A stretch of DNA of 64,000 nt. Source: Adhaeribacter radiodurans (lineage in GTDB: Bacteria > Bacteroidota > Bacteroidia > Cytophagales > Hymenobacteraceae). Below, piece after piece: positions 34,047 to 44,132 of the stretch. The stretch's first letter is position 1. Every line of letters starts with the position of its first letter. The stretch covers positions 2,108,001 to 2,172,000 of the forward strand of contig NZ_CP055153.1 in assembly GCF_014075995.1 (NCBI RefSeq). The letters are read 5' to 3'. The position numbers and the translations under genes were made by a program. The notes beneath the pieces were generated by a model, which was not told where the DNA came from, did no database searches, and saw nothing but the letters and a program-made list of their open reading frames with translations.

Positions 34047-34961
34047 ATGAAAATAATAGAAAAAACCAATCCGTTATTGTGCGATCCGGAAACCGGCATT
34101 TGTGAAGTACCAGCAACCGCTTTAGCCGGGGAAAATATTCCGGCCGACAAAAAGCCAGTACAAATTCTTTATTTTACCGATCCCATCTGTTCCTCTTGCT
34201 GGGGTATAGAACCGCAACTACGCAAACTAAAACTGGAATACGGAAACTATTTCGATATAGACTATAAAATGGGTGGCTTGCTGAAAGGATGGGACGTGTA
34301 TGGTGGCAGCGATGTAAGCAACCCAACAGATGTGGCATCGCATTGGGACGAAGCCAGCGCTTATTATGGCATGCCGATTGATGGTGATTTGTGGCTCGAA
34401 GATCCGCTGCCTTCCTCTTATCCGCCGTCCATTGCCTTTAAAGCGGCTCAATTGCAGGGGCACGAAAAAGGACTAAACTTTTTAAGAAGAATAAAGGAGA
34501 TGATCTTTTTAGAAAAGAAGAACATTACCCGGTGGGAACACCTGCAGCAAGCAGCCCTGGAAACCGGCTTGGATGTTCAAACATTCAAAGCAGACTTTGA
34601 AGGCCAGGCGGTGCAATTATTTGAAAAAGACCTGGAACTAGCCAGAGAATTAGGTGTCCGGGGATTCCCAACTTTGTTTTTCACCGATGCGGACGATAAC
34701 CGGTTTAAGGTATATGGCTCCAAACCGTACGAAAATTACGAACAGGCCTTGCTGAAACTGTACCCGGAAGCGGTTAAACAGCCGGTCGATACCGCTTACG
34801 AAAAGATTTTTTCGCATTACCCTACGCTAACTTTAAAAGAGTTTGCGGTGTTAACCGGCAGCCAGGAAGAAGCAGCAGAGCGCCTTTTGAGTGAGCTCAC
34901 TTATCAGGGAAAATTAGACAAATATAATTCCAAAAACGGCGCCTTGTGGAGATTGAAGTAA
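34047..34961 (+). CDS. DsbA-family (FrnE/YjbH-like) thioredoxin-fold protein
   Basis: With ATG 34047 the protein has 304 residues. The redox motif DPICSSCW has Cys48 and Cys51 in a CSSC arrangement, preceded by VQILYFTDP. The helical insert contains GGLLKGWDVYGG and the cis-Pro loop is VRGFPTLFFTD. The pattern is that of the cytoplasmic DsbA/FrnE group that includes YjbH/SpxH, a ClpXP adaptor, rather than of secreted DsbA: there is no signal peptide. The C-terminal 90 residues form an extra helical domain. It is likely to act in thiol stress and fits the neighbouring redox genes. Confidence 0.82.
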   Translation: MKIIEKTNPLLCDPETGICEVPATALAGENIPADKKPVQILYFTDPICSSCWGIEPQLRKLKLEYGNYFDIDYKMGGLLKGWDVYGGSDVSNPTDVASHWDEASAYYGMPIDGDLWLEDPLPSSYPPSIAFKAAQLQGHEKGLNFLRRIKEMIFLEKKNITRWEHLQQAALETGLDVQTFKADFEGQAVQLFEKDLELARELGVRGFPTLFFTDADDNRFKVYGSKPYENYEQALLKLYPEAVKQPVDTAYEKIFSHYPTLTLKEFAVLTGSQEEAAERLLSELTYQGKLDKYNSKNGALWRLK

Positions 34962-34997
34962 TATTCAGGATTATATAAACCCTTAATATATAATATT

Positions 34998-35212
34998 ATG
35001 TAAAAAGAAGTTGTAATTATTCGTGGTGGCTTTGCCGGAATAAATCTGGCAAAGCACCGGGCTAACTTAAGTGATTTTCACGTAACGTTGGTGGATTAGA
35101 ATAATTACAGCTTCTTTACAGGTAACTACTGGTTTTCTGGAAGTTTCCAACATCAACTATCCAGGGCGAAAGAAATGCTTGCCGCCGAGATGTAAAAATA
35201 GTGCCTATGGCT
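34998..35212 (+). pseudogene. NADH dehydrogenase (Ndh-type) gene, N-terminal remnant
   Basis: ATG is followed at once by TAA, then KEVVIIRGGFAGINLAKHRA, NLSDFHVTLVD, an in-frame TAG and NNYSFFTG; after a frame change FLEVSNINYP and RDVKIV match the next part of type II NADH dehydrogenases. The usual GGGFAG dinucleotide loop is altered to RGGFAG. Three stops, frame changes and the loss of more than 80 percent of the gene make it a clear relic. Confidence 0.75.
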
Positions 35213-35256
35213 CCCTTTGTTATAGTTGTGCCGTTATTAGTGCTGTATAATATAAG

Positions 35257-35302
35257 AACCTCCCGTTAAAATTGATATCGCTATTCACTTTAACGGGAGG
35301 TT
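35257..35302 (+). terminator. Strong bidirectional-type hairpin
   Basis: A perfect 14-bp stem (AACCTCCCGTTAAA at 35257-35270 with TTTAACGGGAGGTT at 35289-35302) with an 18-nt loop, followed by TTAGCTTTT. It follows the Ndh remnant and probably once ended that transcript. Confidence 0.7.
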
Positions 35303-35527
35303 TTAGCTTTTATCCCCGATTTAAAGTTTGGGATGATTCATGTTTCTTTATCAGCGATTGCTAAAAAAGAGAACTCTTATAATATCTGGCAATAATTTTT
35401 AGCTGGGGAAGCTTATAATGGAAAAAGGAGCGTATGATGAAGCAGGAATGTTATAACATCATTCCAAAGTTATGTAATAAATGCCAGAGATAATTAGCCT
35501 TAATTTGTATAACTAAAGCTTTCAGAA

Positions 35528-38088
35528 ATGACTCATACCTATAAAATAAACGGCATGACCTGCGATGGTTGTCGGACGAAAGTTGAAAATGCACTCAATA
35601 CCATAGAAGGCGTTCAGGCTACGGTTACCTTAAATCCCATGGAGGCAACCATCACCATGGAAAAACATGTGCCCACCGAAGAATTGCAGGACGCCTTATC
35701 CGCTGCGGGAAATTATACCATCCAAATGACCCTTCCTCCATCACATGATGGGCATCATCACCAACCTCATTAAGTACATAGCCATACGCCACCCGCCCAT
35801 GAGCACCATGCAGACAAACCTGCTAGCCACCAGCATGCAACAACGGCTGTCAAATCGCCTGCCCCAAACAGTGCTGGCAAATATTACTGCCCCATGCACT
35901 GCGAGTATGATAACCAGGCAGCTGTCCGGTATGCGGCATGAACCTGGAAAAAATTCCGGAACTGCCGCAGGTTACCTCGCAATACACCTGCCCCATGCAT
36001 CCGGAAATAGTGCAGGATGGACCCGGTTCCTGCCCTATTTGCGGGATGGATTTAGTACCCATAACCCCAACCGAGGAAGAAAATGGCACCTATAAAGAAT
36101 TATTGCAGAAATTTAAAGTTGCGGTTCTGTTTACCCTTCCCATTTTTATTATCTCCATGGGAGAAATGATACCGGGCAATCCGCTTTCTCATGTATTACC
36201 TCCGGCGGTTTCTAACTGGCTGCAGTTTTTGTTTTCCCTGCCGGTCATCTTTTATGCCACTTGGATGTTCTTCCAGCGGGCCTGGGTTTCCATTCGCACC
36301 TGGAATTTGAATATGTTTACCCTGATTGGCATTGGCGCTGGCGCCGCCTTTCTATTTAGTATCATAGCCTTATTATTTCCTTCCATTTTTCCCGCCCAGT
36401 TCAAGGGTCATGACGGAAGCGTGCACCTTTATTTTGAAGCGGCAACCGTTATTCTTACCCTGGTTTTACTGGGGCAATTATTAGAGGCCAGGGCCCATAG
36501 CCAAACCAGCGGGGCGGTAAAAGCGCTTTTAAAACTTTCGCCAACCGATGCGATTTTGGTCGTGAACGGAGAAGACAGAAGTATCTCGATAAATGATATA
36601 AAAAAAGGCGATTTGCTGCGGGTAAAGCCGGGAGAGAAAATTCCGGTAGATGGAAGAATAACAGCAGGTTCCAGCAGCGTTGATGAAGCGATGATAACCG
36701 GCGAACCCATTCCGGTAAATAAAAAAGAAGGCGATAAAGTTAGCTCCGGCACCATTAACGGCACCCGCTCTTTTATCATGGAAGCCGAGAAAGTAGGCGC
36801 GGACACCTTGCTTGCGCAGATAATACAGATGGTAAATACTGCCAGCCGCTCCCGGGCGCCCATTCAAAAACTGGCCGATAGAATAGCCAAATTTTTTGTA
36901 CCGATTGTTATTGGCGTTGCAGTAATCACTTTTATGGTATGGGCTATCTGGGGTCCTGACCCTGCTTATGTTTTTGCCTTCGTAAATGCCCTGGCGGTTT
37001 TAATTATTGCCTGCCCTTGTGCTTTAGGGCTGGCCACCCCCATGTCGGTAATGGTAGGCGTAGGTAAAGGCGCCCAAAGCGGCGTACTGATTAAAAATGC
37101 CGAAGCACTGTAAAATATGGATAAAATTGATGTGCTGATAACCGATAAAACCGGCACTATCACCGAAGGTAAACCATCGGTAGAAAAAGTAATTGCCTTT
37201 AATAATAACGATAATACCGAAATATGAAGATTCAGCGCCTCGGTTAATCAGCACAGCGAACATCCGCTGGCGGAAGCGGTTGTAAAAGCCGCTCAGGAAA
37301 AAAATATAGGACTTGCTGCTTTAAATGATTTTTCTTCCGTAACCGGCAAAGGCGTAATGGGTTTGGTAGACGGGAAAAAGACGGCCCTGGGTAATAAAAA
37401 ATTAATGGAGCTGGTGCAGGCAACGGTTTCCCCGCAGATGGAAGCAGAAGTTATTAAAGAACAATCAGCCGGTAAAACCATTTCTTATTTAGCCGTGGAT
37501 GGAGAAGTGAAAGGTTATATTGCCATTACCGATGCGATTAAAGCCACGAGTAAACAAGCCATTAAATATTTGATGGAAAATGGCGTAGAAGTAATTATGC
37601 TCACCGGCGATAATGCTAATACGGCAAAAGCCGTAGCAGAAGAACTGCACTTAAGCAGCTTTAAAGCCGAAGTCTTACCGGCCGATAAATTAAACGAAAT
37701 AAAGCAACTGCAGGCACAAGGAAAAGTAGTGGCCATGGATGGTAATGGCATCAACGATGCGCCCGCCCTGGCGCAGGCTGATATAGGCATAGCCATGGGT
37801 ACGGGCACCGATGTAGCCATTGAAAGTGCCGCTATTACTTTGCTGAAAGGCGATTTGCAGTGCATTGTAAAAGCAAAAGAACTTAGCCACGCGGTCATGC
37901 GCAACATCAAACAAAACTTATTCTTTGCCTTTATTTATAATGTACTGGGTATCCCCATCGCCGCGGGCGTGCTATATCCGGCATTTGGCCTGTTGCTTTC
38001 ACCCATAATTGCGGCCGCAGCTATGAGCGTTAGTTCGGTTTCGGTAATTGTAAACTCCTTGCGTTTGCGAAACTTAACCTTAAAATAA
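35528..38088 (+). pseudogene. copA: Copper-type P1B ATPase gene, broken in four places
   Basis: The N-terminus is an HMA domain (GMTCDGC, Cys12/Cys15) with a His-rich tail, ended by TAA 35771. Open frame continues through a CPMHC motif, shifts near 35918, and goes on with [15 protein letters not shown]-type, [20 protein letters not shown] metal motifs, transmembrane helices, TGEPIPV, the CPC channel motif ([14 protein letters not shown]), TAA 37111, then DKTGTITEGKP, TGA 37225, SEHPLAEAVV and MLTGDNANTAKAVAEE. The hinge motif reads MDGNGINDAPAL where the family has AGDGxNDAP, an extra sign of decay. All parts from 35938 to 38088 are in one frame. Intact, it would export Cu(I) or Ag(I). Confidence 0.85.
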
Positions 38089-38141
38089 TAAAGAAATAAA
38101 TAGCCTTACTAACCAGCTTACAGCCAGGGGTTAAGGCCAGT

Positions 38142-38495
38142 TTGTACTTACGACGCTTCGATGTTATTACTTTTTCTTCAGGTTGTATTTGCCACGCTCA
38201 TCTTATTAAAAAAGATCCTAAACTGTTGCCTGGTATGTTCGTAACTGCCTCTATCCAAACTGGCCAGCGAAAAGTTTCAGTTTTACTGGAAACAGCCCTG
38301 GTACAACTGGAAGGGAAAGACTACATTTTTATGGAAGAGCAAACAAATCAGTTCAAAAAGATTCCGGTAGAGATAGGAATAAAAAATCATAATAAAGTGG
38401 AAATTAAATTACCCGAAGAAATAAAAGCTTCGGAGAAAATAGTCTTGCAGGGTGCCCATAATTTGCTGACAATTCAAGCTAACGCGGGCGAATAA
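38142..38495 (+). pseudogene. RND efflux periplasmic adaptor, C-terminal fragment
   Basis: The readable part KDPKLLPGMFVTASIQTGQR, then VLLETALVQLEGKDYIFMEE and VEIGIKNHNKVEIKLPEEIK matches the beta-barrel and membrane-proximal domains of CusB/HlyD-type membrane-fusion proteins. The start, signal peptide, hairpin and lipoyl domains are missing. It follows the broken copper ATPase, so a metal-efflux locus has decayed here. Confidence 0.7.
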
Positions 38496-38536
38496 ATGCT
38501 AGTGTCTTTAAAATAATATTAAACTAATTGTTCAAA

Positions 38537-39424
38537 ATGGATCGGGAAGATCACAAGATTGCTAAGGGGAAAAAGGCCCAGCGCACGACATTAATTGGAA
38601 TAGGGACAAGTTTTCTGCTGGTCATCGTGAAGGGTATAGCGGGAATTATTGGTAATTCTTATGCCTTGATTGCGGATGCGATTGAGTCTTTAACCGATAT
38701 ATTTACTTCTTCCCTGTTGTTAGTGGGTTTCCGAGTAGCTTCTAAACCGGCCGATCAAGATCATCCGTATGGTCATGGGAAAGCCGAGCCGATCACTTCC
38801 CTCATTGTGGTATTAGGTTTGATTGTAGCCGCCACCATCATTGTGGCAAAAAGCTTTCAGAATTTACGCACGCCGCACGCCATACCCGAACCCTTTACCC
38901 TAATCGTGCTAATTGCCGTTGTAATCGCGAAGGAATGGATTGCCCGGTATATTAAAAAACAAGGGGAAGCGGTGGAGAGCAAGGCCATGGAAGCAGATGC
39001 CTTTCATCACCGCAGTGATGCGATTACTTCTGCCGCAGCTTTTATTGGTATTACAATAGCTTTAATTGGGGGTAAAGGATATGAGAATGCAGATGATTAT
39101 GCGGCTCTCCTCGCTTCCTTAATTATTTATTATAATGGGTTTATCATTGGCAAAGCTGCTATCCGGGAATTAATGGATGAGGCGCCTTTTGAACAATTTA
39201 AAGCACAAATAAGAGAAGTGGCCCTTAAAACAGAAAAGGTTTTAGGATTAGATAAAACCAATGTTCGCAAGATGGGCTTGGACCATTACGTGGATATGCA
39301 TGTGATTGTGAATGGAAAATTAACGGTGGAAGAAGGTCATCAGATAGCTCATGCGTTGAAAAATCGGCTATTAATCTATTTTCCAACCATTCAGGACGTT
39401 ATTATAAATATTGAACCCAATTGA
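38537..39424 (+). CDS. Cation diffusion facilitator transporter
   Basis: A 295-residue CDF protein from ATG 38537. It has six helices; the metal site of the family is visible in helix 2 (LIADAIESLTDIFTSS) and helix 5 (AFHHRSDAITSAAAFIGI), with the linker motif DQDHPYGHGKAEPI. The C-terminal domain (residues about 205-295) has DKTNVRKMGLDHYVDMHVIV as in ferredoxin-like CDF tails. It exports Zn, Fe, Co or Mn in exchange for protons. It is the only intact gene left of the local metal-efflux group. Confidence 0.88.
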   Translation: MDREDHKIAKGKKAQRTTLIGIGTSFLLVIVKGIAGIIGNSYALIADAIESLTDIFTSSLLLVGFRVASKPADQDHPYGHGKAEPITSLIVVLGLIVAATIIVAKSFQNLRTPHAIPEPFTLIVLIAVVIAKEWIARYIKKQGEAVESKAMEADAFHHRSDAITSAAAFIGITIALIGGKGYENADDYAALLASLIIYYNGFIIGKAAIRELMDEAPFEQFKAQIREVALKTEKVLGLDKTNVRKMGLDHYVDMHVIVNGKLTVEEGHQIAHALKNRLLIYFPTIQDVIINIEPN

Positions 39425-39486
39425 AAGGTGTTTTTTGTTCAAAATAGATTTCTATTCCTAAAATAAGTTGACCAAAATTATCTTGT

Positions 39487-41183
39487 AAAACGGTCGTGGC
39501 TGTTGCACAACCACCAGATAGGAGTTAATCGTTGAAAGAAGGGTAATACTAATTCTTTATGCTTATGCAGGGCAGGAAGGTTTTGGAAGAGGAAAAGATA
39601 GTGCTCTTTTCGTTCCCGGCACCCGTACCAGAACAAAACTTTTATCGCCGCTTGAAACAGCAGTTGAATCTGGATTTTCTCTACGAGCTTACCCAACCCT
39701 ATTATGGTCGGTGCGGTCAGCAGTCGATTGACCCGGTTGTTTTCTTTAAGCTTAGCCTGATAGGCTATCTGGAGAACATCATAAGTGACAGGAAGTTGAT
39801 CCAACACTGTTCTTTAAGGTTAGACCTACTCTATTTTCTGGGCTACCAGATAGACGAGCCACTGCCTTGGCATTCTACTCTTAGCCGTACTCGGCAACTT
39901 TACCCCGAGTTCTTGTTCGAATCGCTGTTTAATCAAGTTTTCCGCTTGTGTGTCGAGAAAGGGATGGTGGCGGGAGACCGGCAGGCCATTGACTCGGCAC
40001 CCATTAAAGCAAACGCTTCGATGGACAGCTTACTTTTAAAGCAAACAGCCGAATCACTGAAAATACCCCTTATTAAAATGGAGGTAGAAAATGGGTTAGC
40101 TATCAATGTAACAAGCCCAAATACTAGCGGGAGGTCAGAGCAATTTCTCTCGGCTCCCGCGCATCAATTGAGAAAACTAGAAAAGCACCAAAATTATTTG
40201 AAGGAAGGCTCCGGTGCTTTAGGCGCCAAACATGAGAAAGCCCGGCTGGTCAGTAATACGACGCACTACAGTCCTACCGATCCGGATGCCCGGATATCGG
40301 TTAAACCAGGTAAAGCAAGACAACTTAATTATCATTGCAGCCTGGCGGTGGATACGGCCAAAGGCGTTATCAGCCATGTGCAGGCGGACTATGCGGTTGG
40401 CCGGGACAGCCAATATCTGCCCACTATAACTTTGAAATTGCAGCGGCGGTTGCTCGATCATGAATTACGTCTGGAGGAGCTGCTAGCAGATGGAGGTTAT
40501 TCTAATGGCAGCAACTACGCCTTCCTAGAGCAAAGAAAGCTAACGGGCTGGATACCCGTATTTGGTCAGTACAAACCAGAAATAAAAGGTTTTCCCTATG
40601 ACCAGGAAGCGGACCATTTTACCTGTCCAACCGGAAAGATACTCGCCTTTAAGACCTATGACACCAATGCCGAGGGAGGATTACTAAAAATCTACCGGGC
40701 TACCTACCAAGACTGTAAACAATGTCCTTTAAAACCTACGTGTGTTCCCAAAAGCCAATGCCGGCAAATTACCCGTACTGCTTACGATCCGGAGTATCGA
40801 CGAGCATTGGAGAGGCAACAAAGCCCAAAAGGTAAGCTAAATGAAGCGCATCCGCAAAAGCACGGTGGAACCCGTATTTGGTAGTTTGATTCAGCACTAT
40901 GGGCTCCGGAAAATAGGGGTTCGCGGGAAAGCTGGGGCTCACAAAGTGCTGCTGCTGGCTGCTTGTGCTTTTAACTTAAAAAAATATCTGAAGTTTCAGC
41001 CAGTGCAAGTGGTAAGCCAAGCCATTGCGCTGCAAAAAGAGCAAGAATCTGTTTTTAACCACTATTCTTTTGCTTTTACTAAGCTGTTTTTATACTAAGA
41101 GAACACCATACGAACGGCAATAAGTATGAACAAGGAAATCGGCGCAGCTCAAAATAGCGTTGTGCAACAGCCACAACCGTTTT
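39487..41183 (+). mobile_element. IS1182-type insertion sequence, about 1.7 kb
   Basis: Inverted ends share AAAACGGTYGTGGCTGTTGC and continue with ACAAC: left from 39487, right (other strand) from 41183. Size and transposase type fit the IS1182 family. No convincing target duplication was found, and the true tips may lie a few bases further out. Confidence 0.75.
39559..41098 (+). pseudogene. IS1182-family transposase, frameshifted near the C-terminus
   Basis: The main frame (39559-40884) has the N-terminal DUF772 domain (FDIV-like LTQPYYGRCGQQSIDPVVFF), DRQAIDSAPIKANASMDSLL with the first Asp, the YHCSLAVDTAKGVISHVQAD region and LLADGGYSNGSNYAFL with the second Asp, and a Cys-rich stretch (CKQCPLKPTCVPKSQC). 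An extra A near 40840 (CTAAATGAAG) moves the C-terminus into the next frame, where MKRIRKSTVEPVFGSLIQHY supplies the Glu region. The two parts overlap by 44 bp. This could be decay or, less likely, a shift used in expression. Confidence 0.85.
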
Positions 41184-41223
41184 GGGAGACCGATTTAGAA
41201 TGTGATTCTTTCAGATATATCGA

Positions 41224-41259
41224 CAAAAAAAGCCTCCTATTCTGGAGAGCAAGAGGCTT
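41224..41259 (-). terminator. Rho-independent terminator of the metalloprotease gene
   Basis: On the minus strand AAGCCTC (41259-41253) pairs with GAGGCTT (41236-41230), and a run of seven T follows. It lies 25-60 bp after the stop of the gene at 41284. Confidence 0.75.
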
Positions 41260-41283
41260 ATTCTTAACCAAAAGAAATTGGTT

Positions 41284-43518
41284 TTATTCCCGTATCAATC
41301 GCAGAGTTTGTACGCCTTTTCTACTCCTTAATTGTACCAGGTAAACCCCGGTTGGAATCTTTTTGTCAGCCCACTCTACTTGCACCAAGGTGTTAGCTTT
41401 TGCCTGACCTATTGGTAAAGCTCTCACGATCGAACCCGTCGCATTGTAAATTCGAACTTCATACTCCTGCTCCTGATCGAAATCGAATTCAATAGTTGAT
41501 TTATTGGTGAAAGGATTAGGATAGCTGCGGAAGATAGTTCCTTGCTTCTTATATTCCTCCACCTGAGGCTGGTTGTTAGTGATACGAGCCGCCAGAGTAG
41601 CTGGTGCCGCGATGGTAATGGTATAATCCTCTGCTTCCCCATAAATCATGGAACTACAGGAGTGGTTACCAGTGAGGGGCGCGTCATAATTACTGCGCAC
41701 CCGCATGCGGGTTTTTCCCAAGGCTGCCGTAGCCGGAATAGTGATAGTAGGAGAAAACAGGGTCATGGAACGAGTAGGTGAGACATAAACAAATTCACCC
41801 GCATCTGCAAAATCACCGTCATTATTGTAATCGATCCAAACACCAAAATATTGGAGATTACCGGCGGCTTGCAAGTTCATCCGATAGCTTTGGCCCCGGT
41901 TAACCGAAGTAGTAAAGGTACCGGTTGGTAAATAATTCGTGTATCCTTTGACAGTACCAGTGCTACACCCGGAATTGTTGTTTACCAAAGTATTAAAACT
42001 AAAATTATTGACTAGAACCGGGGTAGGAGAGCAGCCAACCGTGTAGGTTGGTATACAATAAGTTGCTTTTATAGTGCCTGAAACATAATATTCCCCTAGC
42101 GAAGCATAATCGGAGTTGGCGCCCATTGCTCCGGTAGCACCATCTATATGAAGATAATAGGTGCCAGCTCCTAATTCGGTGGTAATGGAAGCCGACATAT
42201 CAGCCGGATCAGAGGATGCCAGAATAGTTGAAGCAGAATTTTTCAGCGTGAGTTTAATGTCTAAATTAGGATGATAGTTATTGGGTTTTACGTTTAGGGT
42301 TACGGTACTAGCGGCAATAGTAAAGGAGAAAATATCTTCATCTGCTCGGGTAGATATTACGCCATAGTTGGAGCTCGCAATAATGTTGCCGGAGGCATCT
42401 CTAGCCAGGTTTCTGGTAGCTTCATCAATCCGGAAACCAAACCCGTTAGTTGCCATAATAGCGAGGTCGTCTTCGGTATTGTTAGCAGATGGATACTCGC
42501 CTTTGCTCCACTGTGTCTGGCGCTTGGTATAACTAATGCCCATTATGGGAGCCCAGTTTGCTTGGCCCTCATAGTACTCTTGGCCTGAATAGTACCCTAC
42601 ATTCATTTTGCCATCATGCATTAACTTTAAGGTATGTCCCACTTCGTGCGAACCACACTCGCCAGCGAATTTTCCATTATCATTGATGAACACCCAGCAA
42701 GGTGTATCGTCGTTCCAGTTTAATGATCCAAGATATGCAACGCCACCAACACCAGGGTAAGCTGCATCAGTAGGTGTAAATATAACCCGCATACGCAGGT
42801 TTTTAGGCGTACTATTAAATACCGCTTCGTTCGTGGTGATATTGAGCGCGTACGGACGAAAATCTTCGCTCATGACATTCCACACTTCTACCATCTGGGC
42901 AGTAGTTAAGTTAGAAGGCGCCGCATTAATGGGTCCTCTGCCGTTCCAGGAAGTTCCGCTTACGTATTGCCCATCAAAATCCAGCAAAATAACCGCATTA
43001 GCTCCCGGGTAACTCTCCAGAAGAGGTACAGCCGCTGCGGTGGTAGTAGCGACCTGGTTAGAAGTCTGGCTTTTTATACCACTGCTTTTCTTATATTCTA
43101 CGCAGATTACCTTATTTATATCCACCTCTTGCAAATAAGCTTGGCCCTTGGCATCAGAAGAATATTGATAAGCTTTTTTCTGGTCCTTTAATATAATAAA
43201 GCCAGACAGGTTATTGCCATCAAACTGCATGAAGAAAGAACCATTCTCATGACCATCTACGCTGCCGATGAACTCCTCGGTGGTTCCTTCTTTTTTGCTC
43301 AGATTTATTCTTAAAACCAATGCTACCCGACCGGGTACTGTTTGCCGGATCTTTTTACCGGTGGTGGCCGCATTTGTTGCTTTAGAGCTGGCATTGGCTT
43401 TATAAACAGCAACCAAGTTGGTTGCTTTCCCTAAGTTAATCTGGGTTTGCGCCTGTACCACGGTGGTCCAGCTTAGCCAGCAAAAAGAAAAGATTAATAG
43501 TTTGGTAAAAATTTTCAT
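41284..43518 (-). CDS. Secreted zinc metalloprotease with GEVED and T9SS sorting domains
   Basis: With ATG 43518 the protein has 744 residues and a signal peptide (MKIFTKLLIFSFCWLSWTTVV to QAQ). The protease domain has the zinc motif GSHEVGHTLKLMHD (His291, Glu292, His295 and a third His three residues after Leu-Met), a reprolysin-like HExxHxxxxxH. Around residues 340-500 comes a pre-peptidase C-terminal-like beta domain (ISTRADEDIFSFTIAASTVT), then a GEVED domain (YFGVWIDYNNDGDFADAGEF) and a C-terminal type A T9SS sorting domain (YPNPFTNKSTIEFDFDQEQE). It is exported and acts on proteins outside the cell. Its promoter appears to be Crp-type, 360 bp upstream. Confidence 0.88.
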   Translation of the reverse strand: MKIFTKLLIFSFCWLSWTTVVQAQTQINLGKATNLVAVYKANASSKATNAATTGKKIRQTVPGRVALVLRINLSKKEGTTEEFIGSVDGHENGSFFMQFDGNNLSGFIILKDQKKAYQYSSDAKGQAYLQEVDINKVICVEYKKSSGIKSQTSNQVATTTAAAVPLLESYPGANAVILLDFDGQYVSGTSWNGRGPINAAPSNLTTAQMVEVWNVMSEDFRPYALNITTNEAVFNSTPKNLRMRVIFTPTDAAYPGVGGVAYLGSLNWNDDTPCWVFINDNGKFAGECGSHEVGHTLKLMHDGKMNVGYYSGQEYYEGQANWAPIMGISYTKRQTQWSKGEYPSANNTEDDLAIMATNGFGFRIDEATRNLARDASGNIIASSNYGVISTRADEDIFSFTIAASTVTLNVKPNNYHPNLDIKLTLKNSASTILASSDPADMSASITTELGAGTYYLHIDGATGAMGANSDYASLGEYYVSGTIKATYCIPTYTVGCSPTPVLVNNFSFNTLVNNNSGCSTGTVKGYTNYLPTGTFTTSVNRGQSYRMNLQAAGNLQYFGVWIDYNNDGDFADAGEFVYVSPTRSMTLFSPTITIPATAALGKTRMRVRSNYDAPLTGNHSCSSMIYGEAEDYTITIAAPATLAARITNNQPQVEEYKKQGTIFRSYPNPFTNKSTIEFDFDQEQEYEVRIYNATGSIVRALPIGQAKANTLVQVEWADKKIPTGVYLVQLRSRKGVQTLRLIRE

Positions 43519-43876
43519 GTGAGTAGAGTTAGGAGTGAAACATTTAATAAGACTTACTTGCAATAGAATATTAAGGAAACCAGAGTAGATACTTAATAAA
43601 AGCTTGTTCCTGCATGATGCGCTAATGCTGCACCCTACTTGTGATAAACCTGCCGGAGTATAAAGACGTTCGGTAAGGCTTCCAATATACCTTCAACAAT
43701 ATTTGTTTTTCCCTTCCAATGACCACCGGTTTACTGGGCTATCTTTCAAGTCTATCCCTGCATGGGTTAGGTAAAATGCATGTCATAGCTAGGCGCTTGC
43801 TGCAGAACGCTTTGGGTTCGTTTTCTAGTTAGTTATTCTAGATTAATTCGGTATTTTCCCGGAGCACTGCTGATTA

Positions 43877-43885
43877 ACAAAGCAA
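43877..43885 (-). promoter_or_regulatory. -7 promoter box of the metalloprotease leader
   Basis: On the minus strand the sequence is TTGCTTTGT. It matches the TTnCTTTG boxes of the cupin and amidohydrolase promoters and stands at the same distance (33.5 bp) from a Crp-type palindrome. Confidence 0.5.
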
Positions 43886-43907
43886 GCAAAACTTACTCTA
43901 TAAAAAG

Positions 43908-43921
43908 TTGATTGAAATCAA
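43908..43921 (-). promoter_or_regulatory. Crp/Fnr-type binding palindrome upstream of the metalloprotease gene
   Basis: TTGATTGAAATCAA (TTGAT-N4-ATCAA), centre 43914.5. In the minus-strand direction its spacing to the TTTG of the -7 box equals that of the two plus-strand promoters exactly; in the plus direction the nearest TTTG is three bases off, so minus orientation is preferred. Confidence 0.6.
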
Positions 43922-44132
43922 GAAATAAGCCTAATCAGGATTCTTTTGATGGTGATTAGGAGTTATTGTTAAAAAATCTACCGGAACACGTCTGATAGCA
44001 CCACAGGAGAGATTAAAATGACCTAGTATTGGTACAAGACAGATGTTTGTAATAATCCGAAGCGACGCCCGTCTTCCTTGGTTGTAAGGCCAGCCCGTTG
44101 GAGCAATGGTTTGGGTAAATTAAGGTTAGGTG

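Larger units (their letters stand above)
43519..44132. other. Long 5' leader and promoter region of the metalloprotease gene
   Basis: No protein gene is evident. The right part holds the Crp-type promoter (43877-43921). The 310-360 bp between that promoter and the ATG would form an unusually long untranslated leader; I saw no obvious riboswitch class. The stretch 43922-44132 follows the stop of the cupin gene and shows nothing clear. Confidence 0.35.

Noticed and set aside
39478-39807. Minus-strand open frame of 109 codons
   Set aside because: It is the reverse shadow of the IS1182 transposase and inverted repeat.
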